Source: Aequorivita aquimaris (GTDB lineage Bacteria; Bacteroidota; Bacteroidia; Flavobacteriales; Flavobacteriaceae). Taken from it: DNA of 64,000 nucleotides. Positions 1 to 9,457 of the stretch are shown here, piece after piece. The stretch is from the NCBI RefSeq assembly GCF_001573155.1, contig NZ_JRWG01000002.1:62001-126000 (forward strand), in the 5' to 3' direction. The notes beneath the pieces were generated by a model, which had not been told where the DNA came from, searched no databases, and saw nothing but the letters and a program-made list of their open reading frames with translations. Made by a program: the position numbers and the translations under genes. The stretch's first letter is position 1, and each line of letters starts with the position of its first letter.

Positions 1-948
1 TTTAAAGCAATTTGGTTTTAGCACCAAATAAAGACTGAACGCGGCGATGGTACTCTCAATATTCTCAATGCGGCTGGTGTAGGATTTTCTGAAATTTTCC
101 TGCCCAATCATTTCCAGCGTCATCTTCGGATCCACGTTTGAGATAAAAATATCACCGTAAATAGTTTTCCCATTTGCAGTCTGCACAGCTGTAACCACGC
201 CATCCTCCGTTTCAAACTTTGTTACCTCGTGGCGTTTGTAAGCCTTTCCACCTTTTTCACGTAACCGTGCCAATAATGCTTTTGTAATTTGGCTGCCGCC
301 GTTAATACAGCGATATGAACTTTCAATATACGAGTTCACCGAAAGTGCGTGCATATAAAAAGGCGTTCGCTCGCCCTCGCCCGCATACAGCAGATTGCTG
401 CCGCCCAAAACGGCGCGGAGCTTCTCATTTTCGGTTATGGAATCTATAAACTCCTTGGCCTTTACCTCAAAGAGGGAAGTGTTTTCATAATAAGGTTTTC
501 CAAGTTTTAGGCCGTAAAGCGGAAAAAAACTGCACGTTTCCTGCATTTTTTGGCAATAGGCGTCGATTGCTTTTTCCTCTTCGGGAAACTCTTCGAGTAG
601 TGTTTTTTTGAAATTCTCATACCCCTGGGCGTGGCAATATTCCTTTGGATCGTTGTCAAAAGTGATCCTGTCAAAGCCATCCTCGTCCATTTTTTTGAGG
701 GTAATGTCATCCAAAATATCCAAATACTTAAAATATCTGTAAAGATTTTGCCCTTCGGAAAGACCGCCAATATAGTGGACGCCAGTGTCAAAAATGGTCT
801 TGTCGCGCACAAAGGTTTGGAGATTGCCGCCAAACTGTTGGTTTTTTTCAAGCACGCAAACGCTGTAGCCTTCCCTCGCGAGAATAATCGCCGAAACCAG
901 CCCGCCAAGGCCACTACCGATGATAACTACATCATATTTTTCACTCAT
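1..948 (-). CDS. CrtI-like NAD(P)/FAD-dependent oxidoreductase (3' end cut by window)
   Basis: The reading frame starts at 948 and is open to the left edge, giving the first 316 codons. The N-terminus (MSEKYDVVIIGSGLGGLVSA) is a Rossmann dinucleotide-binding motif, followed by an FGGN stretch. Around residues 280-290 comes an ISNVDPKMT stretch typical of the phytoene desaturase / retinol 13,14-reductase family. Its ATG overlaps the stop of the upstream MMPL fusion gene by 4 bases (ATGA), so the two are probably translationally coupled. Such oxidoreductases recur in flexirubin loci. A role in modifying the polyene or resorcinol part is inference; the substrate is unknown. The family call is secure. 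Confidence 0.85.
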   Translation of the reverse strand, partial: MSEKYDVVIIGSGLGGLVSAIILAREGYSVCVLEKNQQFGGNLQTFVRDKTIFDTGVHYIGGLSEGQNLYRYFKYLDILDDITLKKMDEDGFDRITFDNDPKEYCHAQGYENFKKTLLEEFPEEEKAIDAYCQKMQETCSFFPLYGLKLGKPYYENTSLFEVKAKEFIDSITENEKLRAVLGGSNLLYAGEGERTPFYMHALSVNSYIESSYRCINGGSQITKALLARLREKGGKAYKRHEVTKFETEDGVVTAVQTANGKTIYGDIFISNVDPKMTLEMIGQENFRKSYTSRIENIESTIAAFSLYLVLKPNCFK

Positions 949-3900
949 TTCGCTGTGTTTCCCGATGGTTTAAAGATACTAATATTAGTATTCCCGTACA
1001 CGTTTTGATAGCCTAAGGTACTAATATTTTCGGTTTGCGAAGAAACACATTCTTTTAATAAAACAATTTTTTTAATTGAAAGATTTGGCAATTGTGAAAT
1101 AGCTTCAGCAGCCCTTTTTTCTGAAGAAATAATTAAAGTTTCAACGTTTGAAAGCAAGGTTTCCGAAACAGAATCAGTAAAATGAAGCCTTCCGTATTTT
1201 TGGGTTATGTAACTATTTTGAAGTATCGTTCGCGTTTCGGAATCTTCAATAAAACTGAAAATCTTATGGTCAGAACCATCGAGCGCCAACAGAAAATCGA
1301 GCTGCCCGGAATCTTCCGAAATGTGGGCAATGGTTCCGCTTTTATCCAAACGACGCATCACTTCAAAATAAATTTCAGCATTTTCCCTTAAATCCTTTTT
1401 CACCATTCGGTAAAGCGCATCGCCTTTATAGCGGTAATCCTCCAAAACGATTCCGTGGAAATAGCTCGGGCCTTCCATCTTTTCACGAAGTTTTAAAAAT
1501 TCACTTTTAAAATACGCGCCTATTTTTTTTGCTTGCTGTGTATGGTTTTCGCCAAAGGAAGTGTCTTCGGCCTTAATCCTCGGCAAAATTTCAACCGTAA
1601 TGCTTCCATCCTTTATGATAAAACTTCCCTTTGGGTTTACCTCGCTGTTGCCGTGAATCAAAACGGGGAGAATGTCTAAATTGAACTCATTCGCCAAATA
1701 AAAGGCACCTTTGTGAAAACGCTTTATTTTGTTGCTCAAGCTGCGGGTTCCCTCGGGAAAAGCCATCAGCGAATAGCCTTGTTTTATTTTTTTCTGAAGT
1801 GGCTCCAAACTGTTTTCGATGCCGCTGGAAACCGGATAGAAATCGGCGCGTTGCACGGCCTTTCCAAAAACTGGCGAATTATAAACCCAATCGTTTACCA
1901 AAAAACAGATTTTTGGATGCAACATGCCTACCGCCAAAATATCGAGAAACGATGTATGGTTTGCAATGATTACGGCAGGTTTCGAGAAATCTTCGCCAAC
2001 TTCGTTGATTACTTTTTTCTTCACAAACGGATTGGTATAAAGCACCGACTTGAAAAATTTTGCAATCACTTTGTGAAACCAGCCCATTTTAATTTTTTTG
2101 CTGATGGGAAGCAGCGGCATCAAAGTGATGCTGTAAAGTGATAAACAAATTCCGCCCAGTCCGAAATACCCAAAGGAAAAGAGGGAATGCACAAACATTC
2201 GCGGCGTGATTGGACGTTTTTTGGAGCTGCCGATAAAAAGTTTAAAAAGCAACGGCTGGACCGTAAATGCGGTAACCATTGCCGAAAAAATTCCAATGAT
2301 TGAAACGATGGAGATGGAATAAAGCGCAGGATGTTTCGCAAAAATCAGAACCCCAACACCCAAAATAGTTGTCAAAACCGAAAGCATAATCGAGGTTTTG
2401 TGCGTGGCCATTACCTTTTCACCGGTTCGCAATTCCTTTAGCAAACCTTTGGTCATAAAAATGCTGTAATCAATACCCAAACCAAAGATAAACGTGGAAA
2501 TAATGATGTTGAAAATGTTGAACTGAATATGGAAAAGCCCCATAATCCCGAGGGTTAAAAACCACGTGAGAAAAATAGGAACGGCGGTAACCAGCGTGAG
2601 TGAAAAACTTCGGAAAAAGAGAAAAAGTATAAAAAGTACGGCCAGCAAACAATAGCCAATCAAGCTGTTGAAATCGTTTTTCAAATTCCCCAAAAAGGTC
2701 TCGTTCATTTCCTGCCGGTCAATGACGATGGTATTCGGAATTTTCTTAAAAGCGCTTTTTATTTCGGAAGCGTTCTCATTTTCAAGCTTTATCAAAGTGG
2801 TAATCGTTGTGAAATCTGCTTCGGTGGTAATGTAATCTTCCAAAAGCACGGAAGGGATTTGCTGATAATCCTCGGGTTTCAACGTTTCAAAATCTTCATC
2901 CAAAAATGTGTAAAACCTATTAAAAGTCGTGGGTTTGAAACCTCGTTCTTCCCCGCTCTCAATCAAATTGGTTTCCAAACTATCTTTCCGACCTTCACTC
3001 CAAAATTGCTGCCATTGCGCTATTTTCTTCCGTTGGTCGCGTTGCGAATGCACCAAAGCGCCAATGGAACTGAAACTGCTAATTTTGCCCTCCTCTTTCA
3101 GCAATTCCAAGGTTTCGTGGATGGAATCGTTCAACTGCAGCGTGCCTTCAACCGATTTTCCGTAGGTGGCGAGATAGACCGATTTTGAGGAAATATCAGT
3201 CAGTTCGTCCAAATGTTGCATCGCGGTCTTTATTTTCGCAGGTTCGTAATTCAGTTTGGAAATATCTTTGTTGAATTCTACTTTGTGATACGTGAAAATG
3301 CTTACTATCAACACCAAGCCCAAACCAATCAGCAACCATTTGTTTTTGTGAAAAGGATAATCCGCAACTTTGTCCAAAACGTTGATTTGCTGCTTTCGCG
3401 AAAGCGGATTTTTATAGACCAACGGAATAAAGAAAAGCGCAAAAACCGAAGCTCCCAACACACTTACGGCGGCAAAAATGCCCAAATCCTGTAAGGCTTG
3501 CGAATCTAAAAACAGTAAACATAAAAATGCCAATGAAGTAGTTAAACTACTCATCAAAATAGGTTCGGTTACGTCTTTGTAAAGACTTTGGAGCGTTTCG
3601 TTATTGCGGATGTGCGTTAAAATATGCAGCGAATAATCCAGCGTTACGCCCAGCAAAACCGAACCAATTCCGAGGGAAATAGCTGAAATTTCCCCGCGAA
3701 TCAGATACAATAATGCCACCGCCATCAACCCTCCGAAAATGGTTGGCACAAAAAGAATGATGGGCACGTAAAGTTTTCGATAGAAAACGATGAAAATCAA
3801 GATAAGCAGCGTCATCGCAATTCCGACGGTAAACTGGATGTCGCTTTTAATCTGCTTCGCATTTGCAACGGCGATAAGCGCAGCCCCAAAATATTCACTC

Positions 3901-4643
3901 TTCGCTTTGCCTGCAAATTTTTTATCGAGGGAATTTTGAAGCGCATAAAGTTGCTCGGCAAACCTACTATTGTCCGCAGTCTCACTGCTGCCGAATTTTG
4001 GAGTGATAAAGAGCAGGATATTTTTTTCATCCTTGCTCACCAAAAAACCATCCTTCAAAACAAAGTCGTCGGTAACGCCGAGTTGGCGCAATTTCTTCAA
4101 AGCGATAAACGAAAGTCCGAGCGGGTCTTTTAAAATAATGTCTTTTGAAACAATGCCCGACGGGGAAATGAGCGTGCGGTAATTGGCTTCGGTTCTGGCG
4201 GCAATACTGTCTTTTTGAAGTTTTTCAGCAATGGTTTTGTAATCTTCCCTCTCCAAAAACAACGGCAGGTTTTCATATACAAAATCCATCGTTCGCTGCA
4301 AATCGTCTTCGTTTACTTTTCCGCGGATGTTTTTAATGTAATCCTTGGAATTGGCTTGCAGACTGTCAATAAATTCCGAAGCATATTCCGTTAAATTCTC
4401 AATTTCAGAAGAATCGCTGCGTTGGATGTTTACGATAATCTTGTCGGTGAAGTTGACGGTCTTTAGAACCTTTTGAAGCTCTTGGGCATCTTCGTTGATT
4501 GGAATCAATTTCGAAATATCTTCCTCAAAACGGATTTTGGAAACCAAAAACACCAAACCAAAAAGCACCAAAAGCAGCAGCAAGGCACTGCCAATTCGGT
4601 TCTTTTGCAAAAATTGAAATGTTCTGAAAAACCACTTACCCAT
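945..4643 (-). CDS. MMPL/RND-type exporter fused to PlsC acyltransferase and a methyltransferase-like C-terminus
   Basis: This protein of about 1,232 aa has three parts. Residues 1-810 form an MMPL/RND-type lipid exporter with two clusters of membrane helices, each carrying the related motifs GVTLDYS and GLGIDYS. Residues about 840-1040 form a PlsC-type acyltransferase with NHTSFLD near 895 and FPEGTRS near 962. The last 190 residues look like a degenerate class I methyltransferase fold. I chose the ATG at 4643, whose first 8 bases (ATGGGTAA) overlap the stop of the glycosyltransferase gene; an upstream ATG at 4667 is possible. In this pigment operon the fusion could esterify or move a lipid-like product to the outer membrane (inference). 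Confidence 0.88.
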   Translation of the reverse strand: MGKWFFRTFQFLQKNRIGSALLLLLVLFGLVFLVSKIRFEEDISKLIPINEDAQELQKVLKTVNFTDKIIVNIQRSDSSEIENLTEYASEFIDSLQANSKDYIKNIRGKVNEDDLQRTMDFVYENLPLFLEREDYKTIAEKLQKDSIAARTEANYRTLISPSGIVSKDIILKDPLGLSFIALKKLRQLGVTDDFVLKDGFLVSKDEKNILLFITPKFGSSETADNSRFAEQLYALQNSLDKKFAGKAKSEYFGAALIAVANAKQIKSDIQFTVGIAMTLLILIFIVFYRKLYVPIILFVPTIFGGLMAVALLYLIRGEISAISLGIGSVLLGVTLDYSLHILTHIRNNETLQSLYKDVTEPILMSSLTTSLAFLCLLFLDSQALQDLGIFAAVSVLGASVFALFFIPLVYKNPLSRKQQINVLDKVADYPFHKNKWLLIGLGLVLIVSIFTYHKVEFNKDISKLNYEPAKIKTAMQHLDELTDISSKSVYLATYGKSVEGTLQLNDSIHETLELLKEEGKISSFSSIGALVHSQRDQRKKIAQWQQFWSEGRKDSLETNLIESGEERGFKPTTFNRFYTFLDEDFETLKPEDYQQIPSVLLEDYITTEADFTTITTLIKLENENASEIKSAFKKIPNTIVIDRQEMNETFLGNLKNDFNSLIGYCLLAVLFILFLFFRSFSLTLVTAVPIFLTWFLTLGIMGLFHIQFNIFNIIISTFIFGLGIDYSIFMTKGLLKELRTGEKVMATHKTSIMLSVLTTILGVGVLIFAKHPALYSISIVSIIGIFSAMVTAFTVQPLLFKLFIGSSKKRPITPRMFVHSLFSFGYFGLGGICLSLYSITLMPLLPISKKIKMGWFHKVIAKFFKSVLYTNPFVKKKVINEVGEDFSKPAVIIANHTSFLDILAVGMLHPKICFLVNDWVYNSPVFGKAVQRADFYPVSSGIENSLEPLQKKIKQGYSLMAFPEGTRSLSNKIKRFHKGAFYLANEFNLDILPVLIHGNSEVNPKGSFIIKDGSITVEILPRIKAEDTSFGENHTQQAKKIGAYFKSEFLKLREKMEGPSYFHGIVLEDYRYKGDALYRMVKKDLRENAEIYFEVMRRLDKSGTIAHISEDSGQLDFLLALDGSDHKIFSFIEDSETRTILQNSYITQKYGRLHFTDSVSETLLSNVETLIISSEKRAAEAISQLPNLSIKKIVLLKECVSSQTENISTLGYQNVYGNTNISIFKPSGNTAK

Positions 4644-5829
4644 TGTCGAGAATCTTTTTCCTTTCAAATAGCGTTAAAAACAAATAACCCAGCAGGCCGC
4701 AAAAAAGCGCCGCTGAAACTGAAAGTACAAAACTGCCGACAATATAGGATTTTAAATATTTTACCAACTCCAAACTGGGGTCAATTTCGCTCATGGAAAG
4801 CACAAAATTTTCGCCCAAAAGCCAACTGCCCAATTTTAAGCTAAAATAGAGTATCAACGGAATGAACGGCGGCAGGCTCACGTTTGAAAATGCAAAGGCA
4901 ATCACTTTGTTCAGATTGAAGAGGAGTGCCAAAAAAATAACCACAATCGTGTGAAATCCCCAAAGTGGCGAAAGTCCAATAAATACGCCAAGTGCGATGG
5001 AAAATGCTTTTTTTTCGGCAGAATCGTCACTGCCCAAAAAGTCTTCCATTATAAACCGTTTGAGACCTTTTTTTTTTAATTTCCTGAGGATATTTCGTGG
5101 TTTTATATACAGGAATGTAATGAGTACAAACCATGTATTTAGAATGCTTATCCGCGTAAAATCCTTGAAAGGCCTGAAATGTGAAACGCGATTTTCCAAT
5201 TCGTAGTGAATTTGGATTGGGATGTTTTTCACTTCAATTCCACTCCACGCTGCTTTTACGATGGCCTCTATTTCAAACTCGAACTTTTTGGTGTAAAATT
5301 TCAGCTTTTTCATCGCGAAAAGTGGATACAATCGAAAGCCGGATTGTGTATCCTGCAAGCGAATGCCCGTTTCTACCCAAAACCAAAAATTGGAGAATTT
5401 GTTGCCAAAGCTGCTTTTTTTCGGCACGCCGTGTTGGGTCATATTTCGCGAACCGATAAGCAAAACTTCTTTGTTCGTTTCGTTTTCCAAGGCTTCAATA
5501 AAAGTTGGAATATCTTCCGGAAAATGCTGCCCGTCGCTATCGATAGTTATTGCATAGCGATAGCCCAAACTTTCGGCATGTTTAAACCCTTGGCGCAGCG
5601 CGTTGCCTTTCCCCTTGTTTTGTAAAAGGTGGATTTGCTGAATCTGCGGAAATCGAACTAAAATTTCAGAAGTAGCATCCGTGGAACCATCGTTTACTAC
5701 AATCACATCTTCGGTATAAACCAAAACGCCCTCAATAACCTTTTGCAACGTTTTGTAATTATTATAGGTAGGAATAATTACGCAACATTTCAGGCTTTTG
5801 AATTTTTCTGAAAGTAGTTTTTGGTCCAT
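4636..5829 (-). CDS. Family 2 glycosyltransferase with C-terminal DUF2062 membrane domain
   Basis: The 397-aa protein begins with a GT2 (DPM1-like) domain: VIIPTYNN, VVNDGSTDAT and a DSDGQH metal-binding motif, then DTQSGFRLYP near residue 170. The last 130 residues are a DUF2062 domain with hydrophobic segments (IALGVFIGLSPLWGFHT onward). It probably transfers a sugar at the inner membrane, but donor and acceptor cannot be read from the sequence. The gene is translationally coupled to the exporter fusion through an 8-base overlap. A 94-bp repeat-bearing gap separates it from the upstream gene at 6586. Confidence 0.9.
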   Translation of the reverse strand: MDQKLLSEKFKSLKCCVIIPTYNNYKTLQKVIEGVLVYTEDVIVVNDGSTDATSEILVRFPQIQQIHLLQNKGKGNALRQGFKHAESLGYRYAITIDSDGQHFPEDIPTFIEALENETNKEVLLIGSRNMTQHGVPKKSSFGNKFSNFWFWVETGIRLQDTQSGFRLYPLFAMKKLKFYTKKFEFEIEAIVKAAWSGIEVKNIPIQIHYELENRVSHFRPFKDFTRISILNTWFVLITFLYIKPRNILRKLKKKGLKRFIMEDFLGSDDSAEKKAFSIALGVFIGLSPLWGFHTIVVIFLALLFNLNKVIAFAFSNVSLPPFIPLILYFSLKLGSWLLGENFVLSMSEIDPSLELVKYLKSYIVGSFVLSVSAALFCGLLGYLFLTLFERKKILDNG

Positions 5830-5841
5830 TTGGGAATTTTG

Positions 5842-5905
5842 ATCTCTGTGAACTCTGTGTCTCTGTGGTTAACTTTACACCGCAAAGACACAGAAGGCGC
5901 AAAGC
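5842..5905. repeat. Dispersed imperfect palindrome, copy A (CTCTGTG...CACAGA type)
   Basis: The gap between the glycosyltransferase gene and the next upstream gene holds an imperfect inverted repeat. Its left arm is rich in CTCTGTG and its right arm reads CGCAAAGACACAGA. A related element lies at 40964-41021. Similar elements are scattered between genes in many Bacteroidota genomes. It could fold as a hairpin and act as an mRNA processing or termination site inside the operon. Confidence 0.6.
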
Positions 5906-5923
5906 AAATATAAGTTTTAGGAA

Positions 5924-6586
5924 TTAGAACTTATCATCTGATTTACTTTTTCCCAAAAGTAAGGAATTATAATACTTGAGAGCATTTAAAATAGATTCAG
6001 CTTTATTGGGGTCATCAATGCGCATGATTAATTTATGCTTGTCGAATTTCATCTTTTTTTCATCTTTTACAATAGAAACCCAAATGTTTAAAAATGCCAA
6101 TTTATCAGACCGTTTAGAAATATTTTGGAATTTATATACATTTGAAAAATCAAAGAGAATTCCATCATTCACAGGTTTACTTTCGTCTTTTTTCATCACT
6201 TTGAGTCTTAAAAAGTCTCCTTCAAAACTTGCCCTATATTTCCGCTTAAATGTATCTTCCTCAAAACCGTGCTCGTTGATTGTTTTAATTATAAAATCTT
6301 TCGTCTCAGCCAATGAAAATTTTGGCACTTTTGAGGTAATCATCTCCATATGTTTAATCTCAAAATTTTGAGTAGTACCATTTTCAAAATCAATTTTTCG
6401 TAGCAATGAAATTGGCAGTTCATAAATCGGGCCTTCCAAATTGTCATATCTGTTATACTGAACAATATCATTGGTAATCTTTGTTATTTTAGCACGAATC
6501 ATTTCATTTTCATTAGTCAAGATTATATCCTGCCCAAACATTTTTGAAATGGAAAAAACCAATATTATAAAGTAGATTTGTTTCAT
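5924..6586 (-). CDS. Exported protein of unknown function (pigment operon)
   Basis: A 220-aa protein with a Sec signal peptide (MKQIYFIILVFSISKMFGQ) and no family I recognise. The mature part starts with a short beta-rich stretch (IILTNENEMIRAKITKIT) like small Bacteroidota periplasmic proteins, then a charged region with a few hydrophobic strands. It sits 19 bp downstream of another small exported protein and is co-directional with the pigment genes. It may be a passenger, because the repeat-containing gap at 5830-5923 separates it from the genes to its left. Function unknown. Confidence 0.75.
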   Translation of the reverse strand: MKQIYFIILVFSISKMFGQDIILTNENEMIRAKITKITNDIVQYNRYDNLEGPIYELPISLLRKIDFENGTTQNFEIKHMEMITSKVPKFSLAETKDFIIKTINEHGFEEDTFKRKYRASFEGDFLRLKVMKKDESKPVNDGILFDFSNVYKFQNISKRSDKLAFLNIWVSIVKDEKKMKFDKHKLIMRIDDPNKAESILNALKYYNSLLLGKSKSDDKF

Positions 6587-6605
6587 ATTTTTTTGAAGTT
6601 ATAAA

Positions 6606-7085
6606 TTATTTCTCAATTGTAGTAAAATTTTTAGATTTCACAATAAAATCTTGTATCACTTCCCGCAATTCCTTTGACGAAACAGTTGCAAAGTTTTTCA
6701 AAATAAAGTCTTTATCTTCTTCAATATTTTTATGATACCCCAAAAAATTTGGGGAATTTTCCTGCACGCTCAAACGGATGTAGCGTATTTCAATGTTTGA
6801 AGATTCCGCTTTTACGGCGCTTTCAATCTGGGAAATTCCTTCTTTGAAAAAATCCTTTTTATCGCTTTTCTTTTTTGCAAATTTTGCCTTCAACGTTGAA
6901 ACAGCACCTTTATACGCAACTAAAACGGGTTTGCTGGAGGAGTTTACAGTTGTAAGTTCGCCGTCAAGTTTTGTTGCAATTTCAGCACTTTCCACAGCTT
7001 TTGGGTAAGCTGACCGGATTCCGTTCAAGTCTTGGGCAGTTCCAGCTGCAGAAATTAAAAAAACTATAATTATTAAATATTTCAT
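6606..7085 (-). CDS. Small exported protein of unknown function
   Basis: A 159-aa protein with a clear signal peptide (MKYLIIIVFLISAAGTAQ) and an alpha-helical, Lys-rich mature part (residues 20-159). It starts within a TGATG overlap with the stop of the upstream dehydratase-like gene, so it belongs to the same transcript. The mature domain appears to carry no catalytic motif; a periplasmic accessory or assembly role is the most that can be inferred. Proteins of this size and position are common in flexirubin loci, but that is recall, not something measured here. Confidence 0.8.
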   Translation of the reverse strand: MKYLIIIVFLISAAGTAQDLNGIRSAYPKAVESAEIATKLDGELTTVNSSSKPVLVAYKGAVSTLKAKFAKKKSDKKDFFKEGISQIESAVKAESSNIEIRYIRLSVQENSPNFLGYHKNIEEDKDFILKNFATVSSKELREVIQDFIVKSKNFTTIEK

Positions 7086-7462
7086 CAGTCAATAACTTTA
7101 AAAGTCGCGCTGAGCTTCAACGCAACCGTATCTTCAAAAGAAGTTGTGTTTTTCACTTTCACTTCGCCATTTTCCTGAGCAATATCAATGGACAGCTGCA
7201 AATCGGGGGTTTTCTCAGGATTGATAATCGCCATAAATTTTATGTTCGACGAAACGGCCAAAAACAAATTTTTCCCGGTTGTTTCCTCCGTCAATTCCTT
7301 TATAATCTGAATCATACAAACGCCCGGCATCACTGGGTTTCCGGGGAAATGACCTTTAAAAATAGTGTGATCCTTGTTTAAATGGACTTTTGCCAAAATT
7401 CCTTCGGCTGTGTTTTCCGTGGCGGTAACTTTATATAATCCTTCGATAAGCATATTATTCAT
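7085..7462 (-). CDS. FabZ-like hotdog dehydratase with altered active site
   Basis: The 125-aa single hotdog domain carries the FabZ signature GHFPGNPVMPGV at residues 37-48, with the catalytic His at 38. The helix residue that is Glu in FabZ (GVLxxEA) reads Gln here (GVCMIQII), so 3-hydroxyacyl-ACP dehydratase activity is uncertain. The first 8 bases (ATGAATAA) overlap the stop of the upstream lipoprotein gene; an ATG three codons in is also possible. It would act on ACP-bound intermediates of polyene synthesis, or serve as a non-catalytic partner. Confidence 0.85.
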   Translation of the reverse strand: MNNMLIEGLYKVTATENTAEGILAKVHLNKDHTIFKGHFPGNPVMPGVCMIQIIKELTEETTGKNLFLAVSSNIKFMAIINPEKTPDLQLSIDIAQENGEVKVKNTTSFEDTVALKLSATFKVID

Positions 7463-8081
7463 TTTTAAATTTTTCCAAGTTTATCGACAGCTTGATATTC
7501 TTGTGTTTTATGGAAATAAAATCTGCGATATTTCCTTCGTGGGAAGTAAAATCAATCTCCACTTTCTCCTTTGTTTTTGTGGTGTTTACGATTTTTTGAA
7601 GCTGTTCCGTTTCATCTTCCAAAAAATAAAAATTAAATCGGTCGCCACTTGTGGTTTTATAAATTCGATGATTTTCAGATTCATAAACCGCCAAAACCTG
7701 AGCTTTTTCGTTTACCAACAACCTAAAATCATCCTTTAAAATGTTGACGATAAATTTCTTATCCAAATCGTCCACTATAAAATGCTTCGTAAAAGTATCG
7801 CCTTCAAATTGAAAATCAAACAGTTTGCTGCCAAATTCGGTCGTAAAAACCACTCTGTGACTTTCGGGCCCCGTCTTTTTTATGATCAAAATCCCGCCAA
7901 AATTCTTTTTGTAAACCTCAATTTTCGCCTTGTAAACATAATCAATTTCAGGGTTTGAAAAATAAGGATTTCCAACCGCTTCTTTATTGAAGTGCACTTG
8001 TCGCAAGCCTTCCGTAGTCTTTAACGAACACGATGCCAAAGTGACAATTGCCAAGAAGCTAATTGCTAAAAACCGAATCAT
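7455..8081 (-). CDS. Outer-membrane-type lipoprotein, LolB-like position
   Basis: A 208-aa protein with a lipoprotein signal: a hydrophobic stretch ending in the lipobox LASC, lipidated Cys at residue 18. The mature part is mostly beta strands with no recognised catalytic motif. It lies directly after, and overlaps by 23 bp, a LolA-like carrier gene. The pair looks like a dedicated LolA/LolB-type system for moving a hydrophobic product or lipoprotein to the outer membrane. The LolB analogy rests on position and size, not on a clear motif. Confidence 0.75.
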   Translation of the reverse strand: MIRFLAISFLAIVTLASCSLKTTEGLRQVHFNKEAVGNPYFSNPEIDYVYKAKIEVYKKNFGGILIIKKTGPESHRVVFTTEFGSKLFDFQFEGDTFTKHFIVDDLDKKFIVNILKDDFRLLVNEKAQVLAVYESENHRIYKTTSGDRFNFYFLEDETEQLQKIVNTTKTKEKVEIDFTSHEGNIADFISIKHKNIKLSINLEKFKNE

Positions 8082-8688
8082 TAATAGTGCTGTTTAACGT
8101 GCGATTGCTAAAAACAATTCGGGTAAAATCCTGCGATGGCTCCACCATTTTCACTTCGAAAACCTGGGCGTCGTCTTTATTGAAAAGCAGTTCGAAAGAA
8201 GCTATGTAACCCGCAATTTTTTTGTCCTTGGGAATAAAAACGGCTTTGTTATATTTTGGAGATTTAAAGAACGAGACCGTAAAATCGGCATCGTTGAACA
8301 TATTTCCTTTTACGCTATTTACAATCAGTTGGTTCAGTTTTTTGAAGAGTTTGCTGTTGCCAATATCCACCTTGCTTTTGGTGCCGCCGTCGTTGATGAG
8401 CAGTTGGTCTTCCTTAAAAATCACGCTGTATTGGTACGGATTGGTGTATTCCCATTTTACCAGATTGGGCGCCTTAAAAACCATTTTTCCCGAAGTTTTT
8501 ACGTCATCGGCCAAAAAATCGAGGTGTTTGTACTGCACAAAATCGGTTTTGATGGTTTTGGTGGTTTTGGCCGAAGCGATCACTTTCCCCTTAAAAGCCA
8601 CAATTTCCGAAGCACTCATCGCAGTTTCCTGCGCCTGGATCGAGCTGCTAAAAGCAATAAAAAATAACATTAGAAAATAATTACGCAT
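8059..8688 (-). CDS. LolA-like periplasmic carrier protein
   Basis: About 209 aa with a signal peptide (MRNYFLMLFFIAFSSSIQAQ) and the LolA pattern of an incomplete beta-barrel (residues 25-200, including KTDFVQYKHLDFL and MVFKAPNLVKWEYTNPYQY). LolA-family proteins carry lipidated or hydrophobic cargo across the periplasm, and aryl-polyene loci commonly include one. I chose the ATG at 8688, which overlaps the deacetylase stop by 8 bases (ATGCGTAA); an in-frame ATG at 8697 also exists. The cargo is probably the pigment or a pigment-anchoring lipid (inference). Confidence 0.85.
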   Translation of the reverse strand: MRNYFLMLFFIAFSSSIQAQETAMSASEIVAFKGKVIASAKTTKTIKTDFVQYKHLDFLADDVKTSGKMVFKAPNLVKWEYTNPYQYSVIFKEDQLLINDGGTKSKVDIGNSKLFKKLNQLIVNSVKGNMFNDADFTVSFFKSPKYNKAVFIPKDKKIAGYIASFELLFNKDDAQVFEVKMVEPSQDFTRIVFSNRTLNSTINDSVFSN

Positions 8689-9457
8689 AGGCTTCAATTT
8701 CGAGCAAACGATCCACCGGAACCGACTGCAGTTTGTGCGGTGGCAAAGTTAACAATAACTGTTCCAATACGGCAACAGATTTTGCGTTGCTGTCGTGCAG
8801 TAGAATGATATCGCCCTTTTTTAAGTTGGAAGTGATACGTTTTAAAATTTTTTCTTCGGAAATATTTGTGGTATCAAAGCTGCGTTTGCTCCAGCCGATA
8901 GAAAAATGCCCCGTAACTTTCAAAGCTCTTTTAATGTTCGGATTGGTAACACCAAAGGGTGGACGAAAAAGTTTCAGATCCTTGCCAGTGATTTCCTTTA
9001 GAACTGAATTAGTTTTATTCAACTCGGCAATAACTTTTTCCGAAGAAAAAAATCCAAAATTTTTGGAATGTGAATAGGAATGATTGCCAACGGAATGGCC
9101 TTCCGCAATAATTTGACGAACAATTTCAGGATATTTTTCAGCATTTTTTCCTATTAAAAAAAAGGTGGCTTTTGCGTTGAAATCTTCCAGAAGTGCTAAA
9201 ACTTTTGGCGTGAATTCTGGATTTGGCCCATCGTCAAAAGTGATGGAAATATGATTTTCCGAAGTTTTGTAATTGTGATTTAGAGATTGCAAATGATAGT
9301 TCAGTTTAATCTGAAACGAACCAATTGCGGTAATCAAAAACCAAATAAATACAAAAAGCACATAAAGCCAAGCTGGAACATCACCAAAAAAACCTCCCAA
9401 CAGTAGTCCAAAAAAAACTACCAAAGCCAAGGCGTTTATGGTGTAAAACCTCAACAT
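8681..9457 (-). CDS. Polysaccharide deacetylase (NodB) family membrane protein
   Basis: About 258 aa. Two N-terminal membrane segments (residues 1-50) precede a NodB homology domain with ITFDDGPNP (metal and catalytic Asp), HSVGNHSYSH (metal-binding His pair), RPPFG and a late LLHDS motif. All key residues for a metal-dependent N- or O-deacetylase are present. The ATG at 9457 overlaps the stop of the upstream ketosynthase-like gene by 7 bases. In this operon it might deacetylate a lipid or glycan precursor; the real substrate is unknown. Confidence 0.88.
   Translation of the reverse strand: MLRFYTINALALVVFFGLLLGGFFGDVPAWLYVLFVFIWFLITAIGSFQIKLNYHLQSLNHNYKTSENHISITFDDGPNPEFTPKVLALLEDFNAKATFFLIGKNAEKYPEIVRQIIAEGHSVGNHSYSHSKNFGFFSSEKVIAELNKTNSVLKEITGKDLKLFRPPFGVTNPNIKRALKVTGHFSIGWSKRSFDTTNISEEKILKRITSNLKKGDIILLHDSNAKSVAVLEQLLLTLPPHKLQSVPVDRLLEIEAYA

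Noticed and set aside
507-914. 135-aa open frame on the minus strand
   Set aside because: It is out of frame with the CrtI-like oxidoreductase, which covers the same DNA with a clear Rossmann motif.
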